From an uncultured Clostridia bacterium (GTDB lineage: Bacteria; Bacillota; Clostridia; Christensenellales; Borkfalkiaceae): a DNA stretch of 64,000 nt. Where the stretch lies: the NCBI GenBank assembly GCA_947624005.1, contig CANQHV010000001.1, forward strand, positions 177,432 through 241,431, in the 5' to 3' direction. The notes beneath the pieces are model-generated. The model had not been told where the DNA came from. It ran no database searches and saw only the letters and a program-made list of their open reading frames with translations. Made by a program: the position numbers and the translations under genes. Of this stretch, positions 1-8,163 are shown piece by piece. Numbering within the stretch: position 1 is the first letter of the stretch; the number at the start of each line of letters is the position of its first letter.

Positions 1-1434
1 GATAAGCAGTACGTATATCGCGCTTGTAGCGACGGCGAACAGCACAATCCCCGTCATCCATAAAATAATCTTCGGCTTTCCGAATTTCATTCGGTTGTAC
101 CATACGCTTTCGCTTAAACCGTAGGTTATAAGCGCGGGTATCAATATAAGTATAGAGGGAATGAAAATAAGCGACGAATTTACCGTGGCTACGCCCATAA
201 TAAGGGGGGCAAGCCCCATAATAAGCCCCGCAAGCACCGAAAACATTATCGAAACGCCCATACTTACCGTATTGTACATACCTTTCGTATGCGCGTCCAC
301 GCGCTGTCTAATCGTCCCCACGCTGTTTGCGAAAGAGGAATTTTTGGACGGATTCACTTCGTATCTTGTGCCGAAAAGCTTATTGAAAGCTATGTGCTGG
401 TAATCGGGGCTGTCGGCGGGAAGCGCGGACACCTCGCGCAGTATCACGGGGTTGTTCTGGTCTTCCATATTCAGCCTTACGTAGCCTTTATCCGCCCAAT
501 AGAAGATAAGCGCGGTTATATCCTCGGGATTTACCTTGTTGTCTATAAGTTTGCCTATTAAAAGGGGGTCCATTCCGTCGGGGGCGTCGAACCCGACTAC
601 GGGCGCGACTTTAAGCTTGTTGAAGAATAAAAGTTTTACAAGCGCCGCCGCAAGGAGCAGTATAACCAGCGCGATTATAAACCAATAGGGGGTGAAGTCG
701 AAGTACTCCGAAAAAGTTCCGTCCTCGAATCCGAGCGCAAAAGTTACGGGCGTAAGCGAGGGGAGTCCTTCCAAATCCGCGGCGACATTAACCCGCCCGT
801 CGATAGTCGAAACGTTAACTTCAAGCACTTCTTCACTGCCCGCGCCGACGTACATTTCAGCGCTGCCGTCGATATAGCCGTCGGGAAGAGCTATTCGCAA
901 CGAAGCCGAGTTTATATTGCACGACCAGCCGCTTCCCACAAGGTTGACGTTTAGCGTATTGTCCTTTATTTTCCGCAGTGGGAAAATAAAGTCGTATGTA
1001 AGCGTATACGTGCAGGTGGTTTGGTATTTGTTCGACGAGTCGCCTATATCGACGTTGATATTTTCGTCGGCATAGTCTACCGAGTAGTCAACGTCCTTTT
1101 TTCCGTCGGTGATTTCGTATACCGAAATATTTTTTATGCTTTCGCCGCTGTTTAAGGGGAGAACGCGCACAAAGCCCGTCGATTTTCTGCCGAGATAGTT
1201 CACCCGCATAACTTCGGTGACCGCGCATTTCAAATCGGACGACACGTCGTAAAATACGTCGTATTCGTCAAGTTCGAAGTTATGCGCGGTGTCAATTACG
1301 CTTTGTCCGCTTTCTTCGGCGCGCGCAAAACGTGCGGTACCGTCTTTGAATACCGCCGTTATCATCACGCCCGCAAGCGCAATTATAATCGCAAACAGGC
1401 ATAATATGCGAAAAGAGGCGACCTTTTTCATCAT
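1..1434 (-). CDS. DUF2207-family membrane protein, C-terminus cut by window edge
   Basis: Reading the minus strand from the ATG at 1434 (a second ATG follows directly) gives an open frame that runs off the left edge, so at least 478 residues are present and the end is missing. It starts with a hydrophobic signal or anchor (FRILCLFAIIIALAGVM). A roughly 200-residue beta-rich extracytoplasmic domain follows, then a transmembrane segment near residue 235 (FIIALVILLLAAALVKLLFF). Next is a soluble segment with an IDNKVNPEDITALIFYWADK stretch typical of DUF2207, and then at least two or three further membrane helices. A GAGAG ribosome-binding site precedes the start. The stop of lemA lies 18 bases upstream, and DUF2207 and LemA proteins are commonly paired in Firmicutes. 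The molecular function of the family is unknown; a role in the cell envelope is inferred. Confidence 0.85.
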   Translation of the reverse strand, partial: MMKKVASFRILCLFAIIIALAGVMITAVFKDGTARFARAEESGQSVIDTAHNFELDEYDVFYDVSSDLKCAVTEVMRVNYLGRKSTGFVRVLPLNSGESIKNISVYEITDGKKDVDYSVDYADENINVDIGDSSNKYQTTCTYTLTYDFIFPLRKIKDNTLNVNLVGSGWSCNINSASLRIALPDGYIDGSAEMYVGAGSEEVLEVNVSTIDGRVNVAADLEGLPSLTPVTFALGFEDGTFSEYFDFTPYWFIIALVILLLAAALVKLLFFNKLKVAPVVGFDAPDGMDPLLIGKLIDNKVNPEDITALIFYWADKGYVRLNMEDQNNPVILREVSALPADSPDYQHIAFNKLFGTRYEVNPSKNSSFANSVGTIRQRVDAHTKGMYNTVSMGVSIMFSVLAGLIMGLAPLIMGVATVNSSLIFIPSILILIPALITYGLSESVWYNRMKFGKPKIILWMTGIVLFAVATSAIYVLLI

Positions 1435-1452
1435 TTTCTCTCGTTAATCAAG

Positions 1453-2049
1453 TCAGAATTCCACTTTCACGTTTTTGCGCTCTTCGGGGCTTTCAAGCTC
1501 GAAGTAAGCGCATTTTTCTATCTTCATACGCTTTGCGACGATTGAAGAGGGGAACGACTCGCGCGCGGTGTTAAGCTCGCGTGCAAGCGCGTTGTAATAC
1601 CTTCTTTGGTTTACAAGTTCGTTTTCGATACTCCTCAACTGCTGTTGAAGGTCCATAAAGTTTGCGTTCGCTTTCAGTTCGGGATATCTTTCAAGCGTCA
1701 TATTAAAGCTTCGGATGGCCTGCGAAAGTTCTGCGTTGGCTTCTATCTTTTCGGTGTTGGTGGTAGCGGCGCTTACTTTCGAACGCGCCTCGGTAACCTT
1801 TGTAAACACCTCTTTTTCGTGTTCGGCATAGCCCTTGACCGTCGCGACGAGGTTGGGTATAAGGTCGAACCGCTTTTTCAGATATACGTCTATGGTGTTA
1901 AACGCCTCTTCCGAGGAATTGCGCATTTTTACCAATTTGTTGTGAGTCGTGATATACCATACCGCAATTACAACCAAAAGCAGTACGACAACGCACGCGA
2001 CTGCAATACCGGCGATTGCTCCGCCTGAAAGTTTTCCGAGTAAGTTCAT
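1453..2049 (-). CDS. lemA: LemA family membrane protein
   Basis: This 198-residue protein has one N-terminal transmembrane helix (about residues 11-33). A long helical region follows that carries the LemA signature: a short YITTHNKLVKMRN stretch after the membrane and then FDLIPNLVATVKGYAEHEKE. LemA proteins are membrane-anchored four-helix bundles of unclear biochemical role. The gene sits nine bases downstream of a Nudix gene and 18 bases upstream of a DUF2207 gene on the same strand, which supports one envelope-related operon. The C-terminus (SPEERKNVKVEF) matches the usual end of the family, so the gene appears complete. Confidence 0.92.
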   Translation of the reverse strand: MNLLGKLSGGAIAGIAVACVVVLLLVVIAVWYITTHNKLVKMRNSSEEAFNTIDVYLKKRFDLIPNLVATVKGYAEHEKEVFTKVTEARSKVSAATTNTEKIEANAELSQAIRSFNMTLERYPELKANANFMDLQQQLRSIENELVNQRRYYNALARELNTARESFPSSIVAKRMKIEKCAYFELESPEERKNVKVEF

Positions 2050-2058
2050 ATGTTACCT

Positions 2059-2553
2059 CTATTTAAGATTTTTTATTTCGGGGATTGCGCTCTTCAAAAA
2101 CGCCTCCGCCGTCGAATCGGGTTTAATGGCTTTAAGCGCGTCATCGGGCGTAAACCACTTGATTTCGTCAAGTTCTTCTTCGTCTATCGCGCTTTCGCCC
2201 TCTTCGGCGACCATCAGAAAGTTAAGCATAAGCACGTTTTTCGGCTCGTGATAGCGGCTGGACATAAAGCGGTATTTAACCGTGTTCAGCTTTGTTTCTT
2301 CCTTGAATTCGCGCACAATCGCCTTTTCGGCGGATTCGCCCTTTTTGATATAGCCCGCAAAAAGCACAAAGTCGTTTTCGCCCTTGTTTCTCGCAAGCAG
2401 AATTTTGTCTTTCGCGCGGTTTACCACAACCATCGAAACGGCGGTTGCAAACTGCGGAAAGCGGTATTCGGCGCAATTTTTGCAGTAAGGCACCAATCCT
2501 TCGCCTTTGCAGAACATCAACGTAAGTTTTTCTCCGCATTCCGTACAAAACAT
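2059..2553 (-). CDS. Nudix hydrolase with N-terminal zinc ribbon
   Basis: The 164-residue protein begins with two CxxC pairs (C3/C6 and C24/C27), a zinc ribbon as seen in NudC-like NADH pyrophosphatases. A Nudix fold follows. The Nudix box starts at G67 and runs through E73 and REFKEE (81-86), ending T-K-L, so the usual glycine near its end is a lysine (K88). The glutamates that bind the metal and pyrophosphate are all present, so it should cleave a nucleoside-diphosphate-linked substrate; which one cannot be told. A strong ribosome-binding site (AGGGAGG) and a clear promoter at 2608-2636 precede it, and it leads the operon with lemA and the DUF2207 gene. Confidence 0.85.
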   Translation of the reverse strand: MFCTECGEKLTLMFCKGEGLVPYCKNCAEYRFPQFATAVSMVVVNRAKDKILLARNKGENDFVLFAGYIKKGESAEKAIVREFKEETKLNTVKYRFMSSRYHEPKNVLMLNFLMVAEEGESAIDEEELDEIKWFTPDDALKAIKPDSTAEAFLKSAIPEIKNLK

Positions 2554-2607
2554 AAAATCGCCTCCCTATCGTCTTTGCCGATATAATACTACAAACATAT
2601 CACAATT

Positions 2608-2636
2608 ATTATAATACACGCCGAAATTTTTTTCAA
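2608..2636 (-). promoter_or_regulatory. Promoter of the Nudix-lemA-DUF2207 operon
   Basis: On the minus strand TTGAAA (2631-2636) is followed after exactly 17 bases by TATAAT (2608-2613). It fires away from the promoter at 2664-2692, so this is a divergent promoter pair. Confidence 0.8.
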
Positions 2637-2663
2637 TAGGTAATTGCAAAATTACCATATTTC

Positions 2664-2692
2664 TTGACATATTTTTTGCGTTAATATATAAT
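2664..2692 (+). promoter_or_regulatory. Promoter of the UDP-sugar pyrophosphorylase gene
   Basis: TTGACA (2664-2669), a 17-base spacer and TATAAT (2687-2692) form a perfect vegetative promoter. The transcript would start near 2700, with an AAGGAG ribosome-binding site at 2721-2726. Confidence 0.9.
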
Positions 2693-2732
2693 TGTTAATA
2701 ATTTAGCGCACGCTTTTTATAAGGAGTTCGAG

Positions 2733-3950
2733 TTGGATTACAAAAGAGCCGTAACATATTTGACCCAGCGCGGTCAGGCGCATTTGCTCGATTATTTCGA
2801 CGAACTGTCGCCGAGCGAGCAAAAACAACTTCTTTGCGACGTCGAAAACGCGAACTTCGCCGTCGTGAAAAACATAAAAAAAGCGCAGAACCACAAGACG
2901 GGTAAACTTACGCCCATACCCGCCGTTACCGTGGAAGAAATAAACGCGCGCCGTTCGGTATTCGAGGACGTAGGTCTTAAACTTCTCGAAGACTGCAAAG
3001 TCGGCGCGGTTCTGCTTGCGGGCGGACAGGGTACGCGCCTCGGCTCGGATAAACCCAAGGGAATGTTCAATATAGGCGTAACAAGAACGCTTACCATATT
3101 CGAACAGCAGATGAACAACATAAAGCAGGTCGTCGCCAGAACGGGCAGATTTTTTCCGCTGTTCATAATGACGAGCTATATAAACGACGCCGCCACCCGC
3201 GCGTATTTCGAAGAAAACGGCTATTTCGGCTTCCCGAAAGACAGAGTGCACTTCTTTATACAGAACGTTGCGCCCACCTGCGATTTCGACGGCAAGGTGT
3301 TCCTCGACGAAAAATACAGAATATCTTTTTCGCCCAACGGCAACGGCGGTTGGTATTCGTCGCTTATAAATTCGGGTCTGAACAGCGTTTTGGAACGCGA
3401 AAATATCGAATGGCTCAACGTATACAGCGTAGACAACGTTCTGCAACGCATCTGCGACCCCGCGTTTATCGGCGCGACCGTTCTTAAAAGGTGTAGCTGC
3501 GGAGCCAAAGTGGTAAAAAAGGTAAGCGCGGAAGAAAAGGTGGGAGTGCTTTGCCGCGAGGACGGCAAGCCCGCCATAATCGAGTATTACGAAATGCCCG
3601 AAAAATTGGCGAACAAGCGCAAAAAGGGCGAACTTGTGTTCTGCTACGGCGTTACGTTAAACTACCTTTTCAGCGTTCAGGCTTTGAACTCGACGCTTTC
3701 GGGCAAACTTCCGTACCACCTCGCTGTAAAGGCTATACCTCACGTCGAGGGCGGCGAGCGTATAACTCCCGTAACGCCCTGCGGATATAAATTCGAAACG
3801 CTTATAGTCGATATGGTCAAGATGATGGACAGCTGTCTTGCGTTCGAGGTCGAGCGGGAAAGGGAATTTGCGCCCGTCAAAAACAGCACGGGCGTGGACA
3901 GCGTAGACACCGCGCGGGCTTTGCTTGCGCTTAACGGCGTTACGCTTTGA
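2733..3950 (+). CDS. UDPGP-type nucleotidyltransferase (UDP-sugar pyrophosphorylase)
   Basis: The 405-residue protein starts at a TTG codon six bases after an AAGGAG ribosome-binding site. The nucleotide-binding loop LAGGQGTRLG (residues 95-104) followed by PKGM is diagnostic of the eukaryotic-type UDP-N-acetylglucosamine/UDP-glucose pyrophosphorylase family (UDPGP). The protein is expected to couple UTP to a sugar 1-phosphate in the cytoplasm. Further family hallmarks are NGNGGWYSSL, the VYSVDN metal-binding region and KVGVLC. Sequence alone does not decide between glucose-1-phosphate and N-acetylhexosamine-1-phosphate. It is not the usual bacterial GalU or GlmU fold. It has its own promoter and a short hairpin after its stop, so it looks monocistronic. 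Confidence 0.85.
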   Translation: MDYKRAVTYLTQRGQAHLLDYFDELSPSEQKQLLCDVENANFAVVKNIKKAQNHKTGKLTPIPAVTVEEINARRSVFEDVGLKLLEDCKVGAVLLAGGQGTRLGSDKPKGMFNIGVTRTLTIFEQQMNNIKQVVARTGRFFPLFIMTSYINDAATRAYFEENGYFGFPKDRVHFFIQNVAPTCDFDGKVFLDEKYRISFSPNGNGGWYSSLINSGLNSVLERENIEWLNVYSVDNVLQRICDPAFIGATVLKRCSCGAKVVKKVSAEEKVGVLCREDGKPAIIEYYEMPEKLANKRKKGELVFCYGVTLNYLFSVQALNSTLSGKLPYHLAVKAIPHVEGGERITPVTPCGYKFETLIVDMVKMMDSCLAFEVEREREFAPVKNSTGVDSVDTARALLALNGVTL

Positions 3951-3969
3951 CCGTTTAATTTTAATACTT

Positions 3970-3987
3970 CGCGGCGTTTTCGCCGCG
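3970..3987 (+). terminator. Short GC hairpin between two genes
   Basis: Seven-base-pair arms CGCGGCG and CGCCGCG enclose a TTTT loop between the UDPGP gene and the protease gene. No strong T-run follows (only a short TTTTT just before the next ATG), so termination would be weak. It could also shape translation of the protease. Confidence 0.4.
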
Positions 3988-4000
3988 TAACGGAATTTTT

Positions 4001-5365
4001 ATGAAGAAATTTTTTAAAGCGTTTGTAACTGTAATCGCAACAATATGTATTGTTTTTGCGCTTTTCGTTTCGGGTTGCGCGGTTCGCGACGGCGCGGACG
4101 GCAGGGACGGAAAGGACGGCAAAGACGTTACGTTAGACGAACTGTACGCCGCCGCGCGGTCAATCCCCGGCAACGAAAATATGACAATCGACGAATTTCT
4201 GCACGAGTATTTAAGCTATGACGACGCGCAGATTAAGCAGTTGGCGGATATGCAGTCGATAATAAACGGTTCCCTGCGTTCGGCGGTAGTGGTGGTTTCG
4301 GAATTCAAAACCACAAACAGGGGCATAAGCTATTCCGCCTCGGCGGGTTCGGGCGTGATTATAGAAGCGGATACCGCCGCAGGCGACGCGTACGTGGTTA
4401 CAAACTGCCACGTCGTGTATAAACAAGGCGCGGACAATAACGGTTTTTCAAGCAACATATATCTGTTTTTGTATGCGCAACAGACAATAGGTTATCTCGG
4501 CGCAAGCGCTCAAAGGGGCGTTCAGGTGAACGAAAAATACGCAATCGAAGCCGAAGTCGTAGGGGCGTCGCCCGCGTACGACATCGCGCTTTTAAAGGTT
4601 ACGGGTAGTTCGGTTCTCAAAGAAAACGCTTCTTTCGTCAAGCCCGCCGAATTCAGCGAAGAGGACGACATAAGCCTCGGCGAATACGTTTACGCCGTCG
4701 GCGACGCGGTAGGCGCGGGTACCGCCGTAACTTCGGGCGTAATTTCGATGGACAGCGAAACGATAAACGTCACCATAGACAAAACCCGTTCCGTTCGCGT
4801 TATGCGTACGGACGCGGCGATAAACAGCGGCAATTCGGGCGGCGGACTTTTCAACCGCGACGGCAAAATAGTGGGCATAGTAAACGCAAGGCGGAATACG
4901 GACTCGGACGGCAGCGCCGTAGACAATCTATGTTACGCCTTGCCCGTTTCGAACGTAAGACGGCTTGTATCGCTTATGAAAGATATGTATACGGCAAATC
5001 TCGGCGTTCCGGGCGCGACGAAAATCGCAAGGCTCGGCGTTACGCTTACAAGCACGGACATATATGCGGAATATAACGACGGGCGCGTCGAAATTATCGA
5101 ACAGGTCGGAGTTTCCGCGGTTCCCGAAGATTCCGTGATAAAGGGGCTTGACGTGGGCGACGTCGTAAAACATATCGAAATTTCGGACGGCGAGGGCAAC
5201 GTGAAAGAAAGCAAGGACGTCACGCGCCGCTATCACGTAACCGATACGCTTATTTCGGTTCGCGCGGGCGATACCGTAAAACTTGCAATCGCGCGCGGCA
5301 CGGAAGATAAGGAAGTAAGCGTTACTTTTTCGCAAAGCGATTTGACGGACGTAGACGAACAGTAA
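4001..5365 (+). CDS. Lipid-anchored trypsin-like (HtrA-type) serine protease
   Basis: A 454-residue predicted lipoprotein: a signal sequence ends in a lipobox VSGC with C26 as the acylated residue. A short collagen-like linker follows (DGADGRDGKDGKD, residues 30-42). The trypsin-like domain carries a full catalytic triad: H137 in NCHVV, D194 in YDIALLKV and S279 in GNSGGG. The C-terminal part (about 345-454) resembles a PDZ-like domain (KGLDVGDVVKHIEI). It therefore probably acts at the outer face of the membrane in protein quality control or regulated cleavage, like HtrA/DegP relatives. The PDZ assignment is from pattern only. The start is supported by the signal peptide although the ribosome-binding site is weak. 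A strong hairpin follows the stop. Confidence 0.88.
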   Translation: MKKFFKAFVTVIATICIVFALFVSGCAVRDGADGRDGKDGKDVTLDELYAAARSIPGNENMTIDEFLHEYLSYDDAQIKQLADMQSIINGSLRSAVVVVSEFKTTNRGISYSASAGSGVIIEADTAAGDAYVVTNCHVVYKQGADNNGFSSNIYLFLYAQQTIGYLGASAQRGVQVNEKYAIEAEVVGASPAYDIALLKVTGSSVLKENASFVKPAEFSEEDDISLGEYVYAVGDAVGAGTAVTSGVISMDSETINVTIDKTRSVRVMRTDAAINSGNSGGGLFNRDGKIVGIVNARRNTDSDGSAVDNLCYALPVSNVRRLVSLMKDMYTANLGVPGATKIARLGVTLTSTDIYAEYNDGRVEIIEQVGVSAVPEDSVIKGLDVGDVVKHIEISDGEGNVKESKDVTRRYHVTDTLISVRAGDTVKLAIARGTEDKEVSVTFSQSDLTDVDEQ

Positions 5366-5379
5366 AAGGTAAAAGGGTA

Positions 5380-5407
5380 CGCCCCGCGGCAAACTTGCCG
5401 CGGGGCG
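5380..5407. terminator. Bidirectional terminator between protease gene and metAA
   Basis: A 12-bp perfect stem (arms 5380-5391 and 5396-5407) with loop AACT lies between the convergent genes. AT-rich flanks on both sides make it suitable for both directions. Confidence 0.8.
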
Positions 5408-5422
5408 TTATATTAAAAGTAC

Positions 5423-6346
5423 TTATTTCGTAATTTCGCCGATATTGTAAGGCGTAACCTGATATACGTAATAGTTCAGCCAGTTTATGTAAAACAGATT
5501 GGCGGTGGAGGACCAGTTCATTTTCACTTCGTTCATTTCCCTGTCCGCAAAATAGTTTACGGGCGGTTTTATGTCAAGCCCCTTTTCCTTGTCGCGTTCG
5601 TACTCCTTTTTAAGGGTATATCTGTCGTATTCCATATGCCCCGTGACGAACACCTGACGGTTGTCGTTGCTCTTTATAATCGACGCGCCCGCGCGCTTTG
5701 AATAAGCTAAAATTTTAAGCTCTTTTACCTTTATTATATCCTTGGCGTAAATTATCGTATGGCGGGAATGCGGCATATGAAATTCGTCCGAAATACCGCG
5801 CATAAGCGGCTCGATAGAGCCGTCGCGCACGCATTGGTGCGCAAAAATTCCGAAGCACTTTTCTTTAAGAGGGTGCTTTTTAATATTGTAAAAGTGGTGC
5901 AACGCCGCCTGCGCGCCCCAGCAAATGAACAGCGTAGACGTGACGTTTGTCCGCGTCCAGTCCAGAATTTCTTCGAGTTCGCGCCAATACGTCACCTTTT
6001 CGAACTGCATATTTTCGACGGGCGCGCCCGTCACTATCATTCCGTCGAACTTTTCAAAGCGCACTTCGTCGAAAGTCTTGTAAAACTTGTCGAGGTGCGA
6101 CTTGTCCGTATGCGTGGAAGAATAGGTAGAAGTTTTTATAAGCGTAATGTTTACCTGCAACGGCGAGTTCGAAAGCAGCCGCATAAACTGCGTTTCGGTG
6201 GTTTCCTTGGTGGGCATAAGGTTTAAAATGGCAATTTCGATGGGGCGTATTTCCTGCGATACCGCCCTTTGCTTATCCATTACGAACAGCCCCTCGCCCG
6301 TCAAAACTCCGTATGCGGGAAGTTCTTTGTCTATGACTATGGGCAT
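5423..6346 (-). CDS. metAA: Homoserine O-acetyltransferase (MetA family, acetyl-CoA type)
   Basis: This 307-residue MetA-family enzyme acylates homoserine, the first committed step of methionine synthesis. The catalytic cysteine is C142 (FICWGAQ), and the His/Glu pair is H237/E239 (GHMEYDRY). Family name alone would suggest succinyl transfer. However, the residue that sets acyl-CoA choice in this family is E111 (TGAPVE), and Glu there is established as favouring acetyl-CoA whereas Gly gives succinyl-CoA. The call is therefore homoserine O-acetyltransferase. That fits the gene seven bases upstream, metY, which uses O-acetylhomoserine. The two genes form one minus-strand unit ending at the hairpin 5380-5407. 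Confidence 0.93.
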   Translation of the reverse strand: MPIVIDKELPAYGVLTGEGLFVMDKQRAVSQEIRPIEIAILNLMPTKETTETQFMRLLSNSPLQVNITLIKTSTYSSTHTDKSHLDKFYKTFDEVRFEKFDGMIVTGAPVENMQFEKVTYWRELEEILDWTRTNVTSTLFICWGAQAALHHFYNIKKHPLKEKCFGIFAHQCVRDGSIEPLMRGISDEFHMPHSRHTIIYAKDIIKVKELKILAYSKRAGASIIKSNDNRQVFVTGHMEYDRYTLKKEYERDKEKGLDIKPPVNYFADREMNEVKMNWSSTANLFYINWLNYYVYQVTPYNIGEITK

Positions 6347-6353
6347 AATTACC

Positions 6354-7625
6354 TCACACTTTTTTCAGCGCGTTTTCAAGGTCGTCTATTATATCGTCCG
6401 CGCTTTCTATTCCGACCGACAGCCGCACAAGATTTTCGGGCACGCCCGCCTTTTTAAGGTCCTCTGCGGACAGCTGTCTGTGAGTGGTGGAAGCGGGGTG
6501 CAGAACGCAGCTTCGTGCGTCCGCGACGTGCGTTTCCTGCGTTACGAGTTTAAGCGCTTCCATAAACGCCGCGCACTTTTTAACGTCGCCGCGTATACCG
6601 AAACTCATCATTCCGCCCTGTCCGTTGGGCAGATATTTTTCAGCGAGCTTATGATATTTGTTATCTTTCAGCGACGGGTGATTTATCCACTCGATTTTAG
6701 GGTGATTTGCAAGATATGTTGCGACTTTTGCGGCGTTTTCGGAATGTCGCGCCATTCTCAAAGCCAAAGTGTCGCAGCCGAGATAGGTTAAAAACGCGTT
6801 CTGCGGCGACATAATCGCGCCGATATCCCGCATCATCTGCGCGCGGCATTTCGTGCCGAACGCAACCGCGCAGTCGGCGTACACAAGTCCGTGATAACTT
6901 TCGTCGGGCGCGTTGAACGAGGGATATCTCGGGTTGTTTGCAAACCCGAAGTTGCCCGCGTCCACTATTACGCCGCCGAGCGCCGCCGCGTGCCCGTCGA
7001 GGTACTTTGACGAGGAGTGCAGAATAAGGTTTGCGCCCCATTCGGCGGGTCTGCACAAAACGGGGGTGGCAAGCGTGTTATCCACCGCGAAAAGCACACC
7101 GTGTTTTTTGCAGATTGCGGCGATTTTTTCAAAGTCGAGTACAACTATCGCGGGGTTTGCAATCGTTTCGCAGAATACAAGCTTGGTTTTGTCGTCGATA
7201 AGCTTTTCGATTTCGTCCGACGGTGCGTCGGGGTCGAAAAAGCGACATTCTATTCCGAACTTCGGAAGGGTTGTCGAAAACAGATTGAACGTTCCGCCGT
7301 ACACCGCCTGCGAACAGACTATGTTGTCGCCCGCGCCCGCAACGGTCATAACCGCGAGCGTAGTCGCGCTCATACCCGAGGCGCAGCCTATCGCGCACGC
7401 GCCCCCTTCGAGCGCGGCGACTTTGCCTTCGAGATTTGCGACGGTGGGGTTCGCAAGCCGCGTGTAAAAGTAGCCGTCGCTTTTTAGGTCGAAAAGGTCC
7501 GCCATATCCTGCGTTTTTTCGTAGACGTAGGTGGTGGACTGAATTATCGGCGGTATTCTCGGCTCTCCCGTGCGGGGAGAATACCCCGCCTGTACGCACA
7601 ACGTGTCCAAACTTTTCTTTTTCAT
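6354..7625 (-). CDS. metY: O-acetylhomoserine sulfhydrylase (Cys/Met metabolism PLP enzyme)
   Basis: A 423-residue fold-type I PLP enzyme that would convert O-acetylhomoserine and sulfide to homocysteine. The PLP lysine is K207 in SSSKYLDGHA, and the family signatures YTRLANPT and GCASGMSA are present. I start it at 7625 (MKKKSLDTLC). The open frame extends 32 codons further upstream, but that part lies inside smpB and lacks family similarity. The chosen ATG overlaps the smpB stop as ATGA, so its translation is probably coupled to smpB. Together with metAA just downstream it makes a direct-sulfhydrylation route to homocysteine. A cystathionine gamma-synthase activity cannot be excluded by sequence alone. 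Confidence 0.93.
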   Translation of the reverse strand: MKKKSLDTLCVQAGYSPRTGEPRIPPIIQSTTYVYEKTQDMADLFDLKSDGYFYTRLANPTVANLEGKVAALEGGACAIGCASGMSATTLAVMTVAGAGDNIVCSQAVYGGTFNLFSTTLPKFGIECRFFDPDAPSDEIEKLIDDKTKLVFCETIANPAIVVLDFEKIAAICKKHGVLFAVDNTLATPVLCRPAEWGANLILHSSSKYLDGHAAALGGVIVDAGNFGFANNPRYPSFNAPDESYHGLVYADCAVAFGTKCRAQMMRDIGAIMSPQNAFLTYLGCDTLALRMARHSENAAKVATYLANHPKIEWINHPSLKDNKYHKLAEKYLPNGQGGMMSFGIRGDVKKCAAFMEALKLVTQETHVADARSCVLHPASTTHRQLSAEDLKKAGVPENLVRLSVGIESADDIIDDLENALKKV

Positions 7626-8077
7626 GATTTTATTACATCCTTTAATTGCCTTTCGAGCGCGCGTTTTTCGTCGCGTTCGGCAATTGTCCTCTTTTTGTCG
7701 TAATTCTGTTTGCCGCGGCAAAGCGCGATTTCCACTTTGACAAGGCTGTCCTTGAAATACACCGAAAGCGGCACCAACGTAAAGCCCTTTTGGTTTATTT
7801 TGCCCGTTATTCTGTCGATTTCGCCTCTGTGCATCAGCAGTTTTCTGTCGCGTTTGCTGTCTTTGGAAGAAAACGCCCCCGCCTTGTCGTATACGGGGAT
7901 ATGCACGTTTTTAAGCGTGACTTCGCCGTCGCGGATAAGGCAAAAGCCCTCTTTTAAGTTGCAGTTGCCCGCGCGCAGGCTTTTTACCTCCGCGCCTTCC
8001 AGAACTATTCCCGCCTCGAACTTTTCCTGTACGGAATATTCGAAAAGAGCGTACTTGTTATAGGCAATCTGCTTCAT
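7622..8077 (-). CDS. smpB: SsrA-binding protein SmpB
   Basis: The 151-residue protein shows the SmpB signatures EAGIVLEGAEVKSLR, the KLLMHRGEI stretch and a basic C-terminal tail (KRTIAERDEKRALERQ). SmpB binds tmRNA and delivers it to stalled ribosomes in trans-translation. Upstream lies rnr, and the secG-rnr-smpB order is the classic Firmicute arrangement. The tmRNA gene itself is not visible nearby. A promoter-like element at 8084-8111 can transcribe smpB with metY and metAA separately from rnr. Its stop overlaps the metY start. Confidence 0.96.
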   Translation of the reverse strand: MKQIAYNKYALFEYSVQEKFEAGIVLEGAEVKSLRAGNCNLKEGFCLIRDGEVTLKNVHIPVYDKAGAFSSKDSKRDRKLLMHRGEIDRITGKINQKGFTLVPLSVYFKDSLVKVEIALCRGKQNYDKKRTIAERDEKRALERQLKDVIKS

Positions 8078-8083
8078 ATATCA

Positions 8084-8111
8084 ATTATACCATAAATTTA
8101 ATCAAAGTAAA
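8084..8111 (-). promoter_or_regulatory. Promoter in front of smpB
   Basis: Minus-strand TTTACT (8106-8111) and TATAAT (8084-8089) are 16 bases apart. They lie directly upstream of smpB in the 86-base gap after rnr. Confidence 0.6.
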
Positions 8112-8163
8112 TACTTTTTTGCCGTCACCAGCGCGCGAAAAGCAACGAAAAACAGCGCGTAAA

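Noticed and set aside
2703..3446. Long antisense frames such as 2703-3446 minus, 22950-24620 minus, 28224-29639 minus and 44392-45621 minus
   Set aside because: They are shadows of well-supported genes. High GC at third positions keeps antisense frames open in this genome.
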